Made by a program: the position numbers and the translations under genes. A stretch of 64,000 bases of DNA from Pseudomonas maumuensis. GTDB lineage: Bacteria > Pseudomonadota > Gammaproteobacteria > Pseudomonadales > Pseudomonadaceae. The notes under the pieces are model-generated. The model made no database searches. It worked only from the letters and a program-made list of their open reading frames with translations, and was not told where the DNA came from. This document shows positions 9,709 through 18,115 of the stretch, piece by piece; positions within the stretch are counted from its first letter, which is position 1, and each line of letters starts with the position of its first letter. Location of the stretch: positions 4,216,001 to 4,280,000 of the forward strand of contig NZ_CP077077.1 in assembly GCF_019139675.1 (NCBI RefSeq), read 5' to 3'.

Positions 9709-9774
9709 ACTTCCTTGTTTACAAAAAAGCAGTTGATGTCAGACAGGATTTCCCACCTGGCGAGAACTTCCTGT
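9709..9774 (-). promoter_or_regulatory. two RsmA/CsrA-type GGA sites in the aprA leader
   Basis: On the minus strand ACAAGGAAGT occupies 9718-9709 and contains the aprA Shine-Dalgarno (GGAAG, 8 bases before ATG). A second ACAGGAAGT lies at 9774-9766. Both match the Rsm/CsrA consensus core (CANGGANG). One site on the SD plus one upstream is the classic repression layout for exoprotease mRNAs. The match is visible; binding is inferred. Confidence 0.65.
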
Positions 9775-10142
9775 CACTCGCCTTTATGAGGCGCAAAAAA
9801 ACTGACACACATTGAAACTTGATGTCCAGCGTTTTTTGACGTCATTTTTTCGTTTTCGAAAACCCAACTGCATCGTAGTTATTTGCGCAAACTGCCATGG
9901 ATCAATGGCGCCAGCTGCAAGCATTAGTTCCAATCATGACCCCAGGACTTTATAGACGACGATTCGAAGTTTACTTTCGAAAATGCGACTTGTGCCTGTG
10001 GTTTGCCATCAACACTTCGTTTAGGCGCTTTACTACGCGACAACCTGCCGCACGACCCTCCGTCGCCTCGACGTTGACTTGCCAGCGTGCGGAGCGCTCA
10101 GTAGGCGTTGGTCAAAGGCCCCCTTCCTGACAGGACGACACA
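9775..10142. other. intergenic control region between aprA and the 10143 gene
   Basis: About 370 AT-richer bases with no convincing gene. It must hold the aprA promoter (minus) and the promoter of the 10143 gene (plus), but I could not fix either. It contains a perfect 12-bp palindrome GTTTTCGAAAAC at 9852-9863 and two further TTCGAA copies (9961-9966, 9976-9981), possible regulator sites. Confidence 0.5.
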
Positions 10143-10520
10143 ATGACAAGACTCACGGTGCAATCCGGCGATTTCTTGCAAGGTGAAGGCGAGTATCGCA
10201 ATGGAGCGCTCACACTCAAGACCCCGCGCAGCCCTTCGCCCGGCGAGCGCATTTCGCTGGCACGGATCAAGGATCTGAAGCTGGCCAACCTCGAGTCGAC
10301 CCGCAGCCTGGGCAGCGCCCTGGGCTGGGGGGTGGCCGGCGCCCTGGTGGCCGGCCCGGTCGGCCTGCTCGCCGGCCTGCTGCTGGGCGGCAAGGAAGAG
10401 GAAGTCACCTTCCTCGCCACCTTCAAGGATGGCCGCAAGCTGCTGGCCATCACCGACGGCAAGACCTGGTCGAAGATCGACGACAGCTGGCGCCGGCACC
10501 AGCGGCCAGCAGCGGCCTGA
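10143..10520 (+). CDS. conserved hypothetical protein with glycine-rich hydrophobic segment
   Basis: A 125-residue protein of unknown function. An N-terminal beta-rich part (about 1-50) is followed by a glycine-zipper-like hydrophobic stretch (GWGVAGALVAGPVGLLAGLL, about 62-81) and a short C-terminal part ending WRRHQRPAAA. The hydrophobic stretch could span or insert in a membrane. It has no obvious operon partner; it diverges from aprA and is followed by a REP element. GC content and codon use match housekeeping neighbours, supporting a real gene. Confidence 0.75.
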   Translation: MTRLTVQSGDFLQGEGEYRNGALTLKTPRSPSPGERISLARIKDLKLANLESTRSLGSALGWGVAGALVAGPVGLLAGLLLGGKEEEVTFLATFKDGRKLLAITDGKTWSKIDDSWRRHQRPAAA

Positions 10521-10558
10521 ATCGCGCCCCGCTTCGTTCGTATTGACTGTACTGGCGT

Positions 10559-10585
10559 CATCGCCGGCAAGCCGGCTCCCACAGG
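10559..10585 (-). repeat. REP element
   Basis: A full copy of the REP core (catcgccggcaagccggc, then tcccacagg) between the hypothetical gene and the TonB receptor gene. Confidence 0.85.
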
Positions 10586-10747
10586 GAAAGCGCATGCCTC
10601 AGGATTGCGCAGAACCGATGGGAGCGGCGACGCCTCCACTGCACCCTGCATCCCTGAAAGGCGCGGCAGCCTGCTACCATGGCGCCCTTTTGCCTGCCCG
10701 ACAGCTGCCGAGCGATAACGGCGCGTCCGCTTTTCAAGGAGCCTTGC

Positions 10748-12877
10748 ATGACCCCGCTTCGCCCCCGCCTGCCCCTGGGCCTGCTCGGCCTGGGCCTTGC
10801 CCTGCACAGTGGCCATGGCCTTGCCGACGACAGTGTGGCCCTGGCCCCCGTGCGCATCTCGGATGTTCAGGACAGCGGCTACCAGGCACGCGAAGCCCAG
10901 GTCGGCGGCCTGTACAACGCACCGCTGCTCGACACACCGGCGTCGGTCAGCGTATTCAGCCGCCAGTTGCTGGACGACCGCCAGGTGCGCAAGCTGAGCG
11001 AAGTGCTACAGAGCGATGCCTCGGTGGGCGAAAGCTATGCGCCGATCGGCTATTACGAGAACTTCAACGTGCGCGGCTTCGAGCTCAACGCCGCCAGCAG
11101 CTATCGGGTAAACGGCCAGACCATCGCCGGCGAGCAGAACGTGGCGCTGGAAAACAAGCAGCAGGTAGAACTGCTCAAGGGGCTGTCCGGCTTGCAGAGC
11201 GGCGTGTCGGCCCCCGGCGGGCTGGTCAACTACGTGACCAAGCGCGCCGAGGATGTGCGCTCGGTCACGGTTTCGACCAACGAGCAGGGTGAACGCTACC
11301 TGGCCACCGACCTGGGCGGCTGGTTCGGCGCCGAGCGCCAGCTGGGCCTGCGGGTGAACCTGGCCCACGAGGACATCCGCTCTTATGTCGATCATGCCGA
11401 CGGCAAGCGCGATTTCGCCGCCCTGGCCCTCGACTGGCAGCTCAACCCGAATGCCGTGCTGGAACTGGACGCCGAGTACCAGCACCGCGAGCAGTACTCG
11501 GTGCCGGGGTATCAACTGCTCGGCGGCTCTCAGTTACCTCATGGCGTCGACCCCAAGGATCACCTGGCCTGGCAGTCCTGGGCCAAGCCCGTGCAGAACG
11601 ACTCGCTGAACCTGGGCGGGCGCTTCAAGTACCAGTTCAACGACAACTGGAACGGCACCTTGAGCGCCTCGCGCAGCAAGGTGGTGATTGATGATTACAG
11701 CGCATTCGCCTGGGGCTCGAACGAAGGATCTTACTTCGGCAGCAATGGCGACTACGACATCTACGATTTCCGCAGCCCTGACGATACCCGTCGCATCGAC
11801 GAAGCCCAGGCCACGCTCGACGGGCGTTTCGACGCTTTGGGTGTGAGCCATGAGTTGACCGTCGGTACCAGTGCGCAACGCCGCACGCTCGACCAACGGC
11901 CGGGCTACAACGAGTGGCGAGGGACGAGCAATATCCATACCGGTGCGCCAGCCGTGGAGCCGTCGGACAAGCCCATTGGCAGTAGTGAACGCCGCCTGGA
12001 CAGCCGCCAGTACGGCCTGTTCTTCAGCGACCGGATCACCTTCAACGACAATTGGCAGACCGTGATCGGCGCCCGGGAAGTGCGCCTGGACGAAAAGACC
12101 TGGGACCAAAATGGCGTTGCCGGGCGCCACACCCGACAGTACCAACTGCTGCCCAACGCAGCGCTGATCTACAAGCCGCAGCCGGACACCACCTTGTACG
12201 CCAGCTATGCGAAAGGCTTGTCCTCGGGTGGCATCGCTCCCTGGTATGCCAGCAACGCGTTCGAAATCCTCGCCCCGACCCTGTCGCGCCAGCTCGAAGT
12301 GGGCATCAAGCGTGAATGGCAGGGCATGAGCTTCAGCGCGGCCCTGTTCCAGATCCGCCAGGCCTACCAGTACGCCCGCCCCGACGGAACCCCAGCGCCG
12401 ACCTACGTGCAGTCGGGCCAGCAGAAGAACACCGGCCTGGAACTCGGCGCCAGCGGCTGGGTGACCTCCAACCTGCAAATCCACGCCAGCGCCGCAGCAA
12501 TCCGAGCCCGGGTGCAGAACAGCGACACCGCCGCCTACGAAGGTCACCAGGCGATCAACGTGCCACGCCTGCGCGCCGCCCTGCAGGCCGACTACGCCCT
12601 GCCCGTTCCCGGCCTGGCCCTGCTCGGCGGCGCCCGCTACAGCGCCAGCAAGTACGCAAGCTCAGCAGGCAATGTCGAAGTCGGCGGCTACACAGTGTTC
12701 GACATCGGCAGCCGTTACCGCACGAGCATCGGTGGCTACGACACCGTGCTGCGCCTGACCGTGGACAACGTCTTCGACAAGCGCTACTGGCGCGACGTGG
12801 GTGACTACCTGGGCGACAACTACCTGTTCCAAGGGGCACCACGCACCGCCCGCCTGTCGGCCAGCGTGAGTTTTTGA
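10748..12877 (+). CDS. TonB-dependent outer-membrane receptor (siderophore type)
   Basis: A 709-residue receptor. The signal peptide is LLGLGLALHSGHGLA, then a plug domain (TPASVSVFSRQLLDDR, a VRGFELN-type motif, GGLVNYVTKR) and a 22-strand barrel ending in ASVSF with the terminal aromatic needed for BAM assembly. The ATG at 10748 follows a strong AAGGAG site; an in-frame ATG at 10679 would spoil the signal peptide. There is no N-terminal signalling domain and no sigma/anti-sigma pair beside it, so it is not of the FecA/FpvA type. I saw no clear Fur box. The ligand is probably a ferric siderophore but unproven. Confidence 0.92.
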   Translation: MTPLRPRLPLGLLGLGLALHSGHGLADDSVALAPVRISDVQDSGYQAREAQVGGLYNAPLLDTPASVSVFSRQLLDDRQVRKLSEVLQSDASVGESYAPIGYYENFNVRGFELNAASSYRVNGQTIAGEQNVALENKQQVELLKGLSGLQSGVSAPGGLVNYVTKRAEDVRSVTVSTNEQGERYLATDLGGWFGAERQLGLRVNLAHEDIRSYVDHADGKRDFAALALDWQLNPNAVLELDAEYQHREQYSVPGYQLLGGSQLPHGVDPKDHLAWQSWAKPVQNDSLNLGGRFKYQFNDNWNGTLSASRSKVVIDDYSAFAWGSNEGSYFGSNGDYDIYDFRSPDDTRRIDEAQATLDGRFDALGVSHELTVGTSAQRRTLDQRPGYNEWRGTSNIHTGAPAVEPSDKPIGSSERRLDSRQYGLFFSDRITFNDNWQTVIGAREVRLDEKTWDQNGVAGRHTRQYQLLPNAALIYKPQPDTTLYASYAKGLSSGGIAPWYASNAFEILAPTLSRQLEVGIKREWQGMSFSAALFQIRQAYQYARPDGTPAPTYVQSGQQKNTGLELGASGWVTSNLQIHASAAAIRARVQNSDTAAYEGHQAINVPRLRAALQADYALPVPGLALLGGARYSASKYASSAGNVEVGGYTVFDIGSRYRTSIGGYDTVLRLTVDNVFDKRYWRDVGDYLGDNYLFQGAPRTARLSASVSF

Positions 12878-12905
12878 GGGGAACGCCGACGGCCCGGCAA
12901 ACATA

Positions 12906-12939
12906 GTCCCCGCTTCACGGTCGAACGCGGGGCTTTTTT
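12906..12939 (+). terminator. rho-independent terminator after the TonB receptor
   Basis: Stem ccccgc/gcgggg (12908-12913 with 12927-12932) with a 13-base loop and a following run of T (12934-12939). Confidence 0.85.
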
Positions 12940-13074
12940 CTCCTGCCATTGCAGCCCCTGCAACGCAGTCGTAGCCATACACGCGCAAAGCCGTTTCTGG
13001 AGCCTTCAGGACGATTCTGGCACTATGCACCCGAAAGGCGTGGAGCCGGATAGGAACATTGGAATTCAGTTTTT

Positions 13075-14106
13075 ATGCAGTCGAATCATCTGTTGTACCT
13101 CCTGTACGGTAAGAAAACCGCCTATCTGCACGAGGCAAAGTTCAGCATCCTCTCCGCCCTACGTCACCAGGCCGATCGCGAGAGTTTCAGCATTACCGTG
13201 TTCACCGACCATCCCGAAGCCTTCGAAGGCTGGCCGGTTCGTACGGTCTTTCTGGACGAGGCGACATTGGCGGACTGGATGGGGTCGGCCGGTTACGTTC
13301 ATCGACGCAAGGCCATGGCGATTCGCCGGGGCATGGAGCTCGCCGAAAAGACCATTTTCGTCGATACCGACACCATTTTCCTGAAAGATCCGGCAACTCT
13401 CTTCGAACGCGTGAGCGATGAGCAGTTCCTCATGGACCAGTTCGAGTTCTGTTGGCAGCAAGCGGCGCAGCGCGACGACTACACCGGGCTGGTCGCAGAG
13501 CTGGCGGCGAAAAAACGCCCTCCCAGCCCTTCGCTGCGTCTGTACAACAGCGGTATCTGCGGAATGACTCGCCGTCACACCGGCCTGCTGGACGAGGCGA
13601 TCGCCCTGATCGATCAATGGGCGCACTTGCATACGCAGTTGCACACCATGGAGCAGATCGCCGTTTCCTTCATGCTGGGCGACAAGCAGGTGGTCGAGGC
13701 CCGCGACTGCGTGCATCACTACTATTCACAGAAGTCCTATTACCACGCCATGGTAGGGCTGTTCTTCCAGCGCTTCGATGAGCAGTTCAGCCGCGCCCTG
13801 GTCGAAGTGTCGCGCGGCGTGCCCAGCCACATACCGTCCCCCAACCTTACACACAGGGTCGGCAACAGGTTCAGGCTCATGGGCCTGAGCAGCGAGCTGC
13901 GCAAAGTCGGTCGGTACTACCTGCTTGGCCGCAAGCCAAACCCCTGCGTCTACCTGGATGCAACCCGCTATGTATTCTGGGAGAAGGCGCTTAAGGCACT
14001 GCAAAAAATGCCCGCGCCGGAGAAACGCGACGAAGTGAACAAACTTTGGGCTCAGGATCGCGATTTCCACGCTTTTGTCGAACGTCGATCCGGCGTGGCC
14101 CATTAA
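13075..14106 (+). CDS. glycosyltransferase-like protein (GT-A fold), function unknown
   Basis: A 343-residue soluble protein. Residues 1-110 resemble a nucleotide-sugar-binding GT-A domain: an early hydrophobic strand (LLYLLYGK), a conserved-looking FTDHPEAF strand, and a DxD-type metal/nucleotide motif in IFVDTDTIFLKDP, followed by YNSGICGMTR. No membrane segment or signal is seen. It stands alone between a terminator and the tRNA-Ser gene, with no sugar-synthesis genes near it. The fold call is fair; acceptor and donor are unknown. Confidence 0.65.
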   Translation: MQSNHLLYLLYGKKTAYLHEAKFSILSALRHQADRESFSITVFTDHPEAFEGWPVRTVFLDEATLADWMGSAGYVHRRKAMAIRRGMELAEKTIFVDTDTIFLKDPATLFERVSDEQFLMDQFEFCWQQAAQRDDYTGLVAELAAKKRPPSPSLRLYNSGICGMTRRHTGLLDEAIALIDQWAHLHTQLHTMEQIAVSFMLGDKQVVEARDCVHHYYSQKSYYHAMVGLFFQRFDEQFSRALVEVSRGVPSHIPSPNLTHRVGNRFRLMGLSSELRKVGRYYLLGRKPNPCVYLDATRYVFWEKALKALQKMPAPEKRDEVNKLWAQDRDFHAFVERRSGVAH

Positions 14107-14242
14107 CCATCATTCGAAAAGCCCGGCCCGCATCCGGTCGGGCCGGGACTGCGCTGAAGTCCTGATGCTGGCCAGCCTTGCCTGATACGGAAAGGCATCT
14201 TCAAACCCTCGAGGTGATTTGAAGCAATTTACAGGCGCAAAC

Positions 14243-14275
14243 AAAAAGCCCCCGAACCTTTCGATTCGGGGGCTT
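14243..14275 (-). terminator. terminator downstream of tRNA-Ser
   Basis: On the minus strand a stem of aagcccccgaa paired with ttcgggggctt (14246-14275) is followed by a T run. It ends the tRNA transcript about 12 bases after the CCA. Confidence 0.85.
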
Positions 14276-14286
14276 CTCGTAGAATG

Positions 14287-14376
14287 TGGCGGTGAAGAAG
14301 GGATTTGAACCCTTGATACGATTTCTCGTATACACACTTTCCAGGCGTGCTCCTTCGACCACTCGGACACTTCACC
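14287..14376 (-). tRNA. tRNA-Ser (anticodon GGA)
   Basis: A 90-nt minus-strand tRNA. The acceptor stem GGTGAAG pairs with CTTCACC, followed by discriminator G and an encoded CCA. The anticodon loop reads CTGGAAA (GGA, serine UCC/UCU). The long variable arm (TACGAGAAATCGTA) is typical of class II tRNA-Ser. The T-loop GGTTCAAATCC is intact. Confidence 0.97.
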
Positions 14377-14414
14377 GTTTTCTCTTCAAGCTATTCAGCC
14401 TGTCGAGGCGCGCT

Positions 14415-14443
14415 AATTTAGTAGAAGAGCTTTTACTTGGCAA
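14415..14443 (-). promoter_or_regulatory. promoter of tRNA-Ser
   Basis: Minus-strand TTGCCA (14443-14438), 17-base spacer, TAAATT (14420-14415), then a GC-rich GCGCGCC discriminator. The GC discriminator is characteristic of stringently controlled stable-RNA promoters. Confidence 0.7.
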
Positions 14444-14584
14444 GCATTTTTTTCAGAATTTTCATGCGCTTAAGGCAATCGACCGAAAACTCCGGCCAAT
14501 CAGGGCGATGCTGCCATTGTGCCCAGCGCTTTTCCCCGCCCCCACGGCGCTGTCCAGATGGCACAGGGCACGGCGGCGCAGGGC

Positions 14585-14598
14585 TGACCGATCAGTCA
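14585..14598. promoter_or_regulatory. possible TetR-type operator upstream of the crotonase gene
   Basis: The sequence tgaccgatcagtca is a palindrome with six of seven base pairs matching, 68 bases before the crotonase start. The size and position suit a TetR-family repressor, but no regulator gene is adjacent. Confidence 0.35.
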
Positions 14599-14666
14599 GT
14601 CTTGGCGCTTTACCTGGCCGGCGCCGCTGGGTAACGTCATCGCCACGCCATCCAAAGGACTCTGCC

Positions 14667-15356
14667 ATGAGCGAGCTGATTACCTACCACGCCGAAGACG
14701 GCATCGCCACCCTGACCCTGAACAACGGCAAGGTCAATGCCATCTCCCCGGATGTGATCAAAGCCTTCAACGCCGCGCTCGATCGCGCCGTCGAGGAACG
14801 CGCGGTGGTGATCATCACCGGCCAGCCGGGCATCCTCTCCGGCGGCTACGACCTCAAGGTGATGACCGCCGGCCCCAAGGAGGCCGTTGGCCTGGTCACC
14901 GCCGGCTCCACCCTGGCCCGGCGCCTGCTGTCGCACCCCTTCCCGGTGATCGTCGCCTGCCCCGGCAATGCCGTGGCCAAGGGCGCCTTCCTGCTGCTGT
15001 CGGGCGACTACCGCATCGGTGTCGAAGGCCCCTACAAGATCTGCCTGAACGAAGTGCAGATCGGCATGACCATGCACCACGCCGGTATCGAGCTGGCCCG
15101 TGACCGCCTCGGCCGTGCGGCGTTCCAGCGCTCGGTGAACAATGCCGAAGTATTCGACCCGCAGGGTGCCCGGGAAGCCGGCTTCCTCGACAAGGTGGTG
15201 CCAGCTGAACAGCTGCACGAAACCGCCCTGGCAGCCGCCCGCGAAATGAAGAAGCTGAACATGCTGGCGCACAAGAACACCAAGCTGAAGGTGCGCAAGG
15301 GCCTGCTGGAGGCGCTGGACGAGGCGATCCTGGCGGACCAGAACCACCTGGGCTGA
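14667..15356 (+). CDS. crotonase (enoyl-CoA hydratase/isomerase) family protein
   Basis: A 229-residue crotonase. An N-terminal DGIATLTLNNGKVNAIS is followed by the first oxyanion-hole segment (GILSGGYDLKVM) and the second (ACPGNAVAKGAFLLLSGDYR). It is shorter than the usual 255-260 residues. The segment GGYDLKV replaces the more usual GADLKEM, so the exact reaction (hydratase, isomerase or hydrolase) is open. The start is the ATG at 14667 within a good AAAGGA context; upstream in-frame sequence runs through the tRNA and is not coding. Confidence 0.88.
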   Translation: MSELITYHAEDGIATLTLNNGKVNAISPDVIKAFNAALDRAVEERAVVIITGQPGILSGGYDLKVMTAGPKEAVGLVTAGSTLARRLLSHPFPVIVACPGNAVAKGAFLLLSGDYRIGVEGPYKICLNEVQIGMTMHHAGIELARDRLGRAAFQRSVNNAEVFDPQGAREAGFLDKVVPAEQLHETALAAAREMKKLNMLAHKNTKLKVRKGLLEALDEAILADQNHLG

Positions 15357-15386
15357 GTCCGCCCAGGGATTTTCCTCACAGGACTT

Positions 15387-15456
15387 TGTGGGAGCGGGCT
15401 TGCCCCGCGATGCGATCACCCAGGGTGACGCCATCGTCGGGCAAGCCCGCTCCCAC
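15387..15456. repeat. inverted REP pair (variant core)
   Basis: REP variants with the core gtgggagcgggcttgcccc at 15387-15412 and its inverse (gggcaagcccgctcccac) at 15432-15456. They lie between the crotonase and acyltransferase genes. Confidence 0.8.
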
Positions 15457-15540
15457 TTGACCTGCCACGCTACAGCAACGTTTGCCCCCACCAGTGCACA
15501 CCCGTACACTGCGCCGCGACTGTCCGGTGTGAGTCGTACC

Positions 15541-16260
15541 ATGCTTTATATGTTCCGCATGCTCCTGTTGGCGCTGCACTTTCTGCTCGTGGGTGTCGTC
15601 GGCCTGGTGATCGGCCTGCTGCGCCCGTTCAACCCCGACAACAGCCGCCTGTTCGCCCGCCTGTACAGCGTGCCGGCCGCCTGGTTGCTGCGCATCAAGG
15701 TCAAGGCCGAGGTCGGCCCGCTGTGGGACCAGCCCCCCGGCTGCGTGATCATCGCCAACCACCAGTCCAACTATGATCTGTTCATCCTCGGCCAGGTGGT
15801 GCCCCGGCGTACCGTGGCCATCGGCAAGAAGAGCCTGGGCTGGATCCCGCTGTTCGGCCAGTTGTTCTGGCTGGGCGGCAATGTGCTGATCGACCGCAAG
15901 AACGCCTATCAGGCACGCAAGGCCATGCAGACCACCACCCGCACCCTGCGCGACGATACTTCGATCTGGATCTTCCCCGAGGGCACGCGCAACCCCGGGG
16001 AACAGTTGCTGGCGTTCAAGAAAGGCGCTTTCCACATGGCGATCGAGGCCGGCGTGCCGATCGTGCCGGTATGCGTCAGCCGCTACACCAGGCGCCTGAG
16101 CCTGAACAGCTGGCGCCAGCGCACGGTGGTCATCCGCTCGCTGGCCCCCATCGCCACCGCGGGCCTGACCCATCATGACCTGCCGGCGCTGATCGAACAG
16201 TGCCGCAACCAGATGCAGCATTGCATCGACCATATGGAAAGCGAAGTCAGCGCGTCCTGA
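15541..16260 (+). CDS. plsC: 1-acyl-sn-glycerol-3-phosphate acyltransferase
   Basis: A 239-residue membrane-bound LPA acyltransferase. An N-terminal membrane anchor (LLLALHFLLVGVVGLVIGLL) precedes the HX4D catalytic motif in ANHQSNYD, the FPEGTRNPGEQ phosphate-binding motif, and a VPIVPVCVS motif near the C-terminus. It makes phosphatidic acid from lysophosphatidic acid at the inner membrane. The ATG at 15541 places the anchor at the start; upstream in-frame codons run through REP sequence and are not coding. Pseudomonads have several PlsC paralogues and which one this is cannot be told. Confidence 0.9.
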   Translation: MLYMFRMLLLALHFLLVGVVGLVIGLLRPFNPDNSRLFARLYSVPAAWLLRIKVKAEVGPLWDQPPGCVIIANHQSNYDLFILGQVVPRRTVAIGKKSLGWIPLFGQLFWLGGNVLIDRKNAYQARKAMQTTTRTLRDDTSIWIFPEGTRNPGEQLLAFKKGAFHMAIEAGVPIVPVCVSRYTRRLSLNSWRQRTVVIRSLAPIATAGLTHHDLPALIEQCRNQMQHCIDHMESEVSAS

Positions 16261-16335
16261 CCTGCCTGCGGACTTGCCCCGTGTCGCTACACAGCCCAAG
16301 CTGTGTAGCGTGTTCAATCGAATAAGCGGACAACC

Positions 16336-17307
16336 ATGGGTCGAGTCGTCGCGGCGGCGGTCTACAGCGCCGGCAGGAAGGTCACCAACATCAGCCTCGA
16401 CGAAGGCGCCGAATGGGCGCGCAAGCCCGGGCACTTCGTGTGGATCGGCCTGGAAGAACCCAATGCCGAGGAACTGGCCAACCTGCAGCGCCAGTTCGGC
16501 CTGCACGAGCTGGCCATCGAGGACGCCCTGGAAAAGCACAGCCGGCCAAAGCTGGAAACCTTTGGCGATGCGCTGTTCATCGTCACTTACTCCCCAGTAC
16601 GCCACGAAGGAAAACTCGAGTTCATCGAGACTCACATTTTCGCCGGCAACGGCTACATCATCACCTGCCGCAATGGCCACTCCAAGTCCTACGCCCTGGT
16701 GCGCCAGCGCTGCGAGGCGCGCCCGTTGCTGCTCGAGCACGGCGAGGACTTCGTGCTCTACGCCCTGCTGGATTTCGTCACCGAGAACTACCAGCCGGTC
16801 AGCGAGGCCATCCACGGCGAGATCGAGGAGCTGGAGCAGAGCGTGCTCAGCAACTCGCTCAAGGAAGAAGACATCCAGCGCCTGCACAGCCTGCGCCGCG
16901 ACATCCTGCGCCTGCGCCGCTACGTGGCGCCGATGGTGGAGGTCAGCGAAGAGCTGCAGCGCCTGAGCTTCCCGTTCATCGACAAGAACATGCGCCCGTA
17001 CTTTCGCGACGTGCAGATCCACGTGACCCGGCAGATGGAAGATTTGGCCGGCATCCGCGACATCGCCAGCCAGACCATCGAGATCGGCATGCTGCTGGAG
17101 TCGTCACGGCAAAGCATCACCCAGCGCAAGTTCGCCGCCTGGGCGGCGATCCTGGCGTTTCCCACGGCGATTGCCGGGATCTATGGGATGAACTTCCAGA
17201 ACATGCCGGAGCTGGGTTGGCACTACGGCTACTTTGCCGTGCTGGGGGTGATCGGGCTGGGGTGTTCGGGGCTGTATTTCAGTTTCAAGCGCTCAGGCTG
17301 GCTTTAG
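16336..17307 (+). CDS. corA: CorA-family magnesium/cobalt transporter
   Basis: A 323-residue CorA channel. A large N-terminal cytoplasmic domain (about 1-260) with long helices is followed by two transmembrane helices. The diagnostic GMN motif sits at the end of the first (IYGMNFQNMPELGWHYGY), and the protein ends in a short basic tail. It is expected to form a pentamer in the inner membrane carrying Mg2+ or other divalent ions. It follows plsC by 75 bases on the same strand and may be cotranscribed. Confidence 0.93.
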   Translation: MGRVVAAAVYSAGRKVTNISLDEGAEWARKPGHFVWIGLEEPNAEELANLQRQFGLHELAIEDALEKHSRPKLETFGDALFIVTYSPVRHEGKLEFIETHIFAGNGYIITCRNGHSKSYALVRQRCEARPLLLEHGEDFVLYALLDFVTENYQPVSEAIHGEIEELEQSVLSNSLKEEDIQRLHSLRRDILRLRRYVAPMVEVSEELQRLSFPFIDKNMRPYFRDVQIHVTRQMEDLAGIRDIASQTIEIGMLLESSRQSITQRKFAAWAAILAFPTAIAGIYGMNFQNMPELGWHYGYFAVLGVIGLGCSGLYFSFKRSGWL

Positions 17308-17330
17308 GATCGCCGGGAGCGCCTCCAACC

Positions 17331-17354
17331 CTGTGGGAGCCGGCTTGCCGGCGA
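17331..17354 (+). repeat. REP element
   Basis: REP core (ctgtgggagccggcttgccg, then gcga) between the convergent corA and amidotransferase genes. Confidence 0.85.
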
Positions 17355-17380
17355 AAAGGCCGCAAAGCGGCCTCGCTTGA

Positions 17381-18115
17381 TCAGGCAATGCTATCCCCGG
17401 CCTTCACCGGCTGCTGGACGAAGCGCAGCATCCACTCGCCCACCAGATCCCCCTGGTGCTCGGTAGCCAGGCTGGCCACCGCCTTGGCATAGACTTCGTC
17501 GCCCAACGAGGCCTGGCGCGCGTCGAGCAGCGCCCGCGAATAGTCGTGGACGAACTCCGGGTGTCCCTGGAAGCACAGCACCTGGTCGCGGATATGGTAG
17601 GCGGCGTTGGGGCAGAAATCGCTCGAGGCGATCACCGTGGCACCATCGGGCAGCTCGGTGACCTGGTCCTGGTGGCTGATCAGCAGGGTCAGCTCGGACA
17701 CCTGCGGGTCCATCCACGGCGCATGGGCCGCCAGGCTGTAGCGGTGGATGCCGACGCCCCAGCCCTTATCGGCGCGCTCGGCCTTGCCGCCAAGGGTCAA
17801 CGCCAACAATTGGTGGCCGAAACACACCCCCAGCAGCTTCTCGCCCCGCTCATACAGCTTGAGCAGGTAGGCCTTGAGCGTCTGGATCCACGGATCGTCG
17901 CCGAACGAATCGGCCTTGCTGCCGGTCACCAGATAGGCATCGAAGATGCGCTCGGCCGGCGGATAATCGCCGTTCATCACGTTGTACACATCAAACTCGG
18001 CGGCGATCGGCTGGCGTGAAAACAGCTGCTCGAACATCCTTCCGTAGCCCTGGTACTGCGCGATCAACTCCGGCCGCAGGACATCGGTTTCAAGGATGCA
18101 GATGCGTAACGACAT
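17381..18115 (-). CDS. class I glutamine amidotransferase-like protein
   Basis: A 244-residue GATase1 domain protein related to the glutaminase half of GMP synthase. The nucleophile elbow is LLGVCFGHQLLA (Cys), and the catalytic His-Glu pair appears in FQGHPEF. There is no synthase domain, so it is a free-standing amidotransferase or gamma-glutamyl hydrolase, like PuuD-type or GuaA-like proteins. The ATG at 18115 gives MSLRICILETDVL, a normal N-terminal strand; the longer open frame upstream reads noncoding sequence. Confidence 0.87.
   Translation of the reverse strand: MSLRICILETDVLRPELIAQYQGYGRMFEQLFSRQPIAAEFDVYNVMNGDYPPAERIFDAYLVTGSKADSFGDDPWIQTLKAYLLKLYERGEKLLGVCFGHQLLALTLGGKAERADKGWGVGIHRYSLAAHAPWMDPQVSELTLLISHQDQVTELPDGATVIASSDFCPNAAYHIRDQVLCFQGHPEFVHDYSRALLDARQASLGDEVYAKAVASLATEHQGDLVGEWMLRFVQQPVKAGDSIA

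Noticed and set aside
8379..9815. 478-residue open frame opposite aprA
   Set aside because: It is the antisense shadow of a gene with strong protein motifs; the translation is Val/Gly-rich without domains.
10586..10747. Fur box before the TonB receptor
   Set aside because: No run resembling GATAATGATAATCATTATC was visible, only gataacggcg.
15376..17022. 548-residue minus-strand open frame
   Set aside because: Shadow of plsC and corA, both of which have clear motifs on the plus strand.
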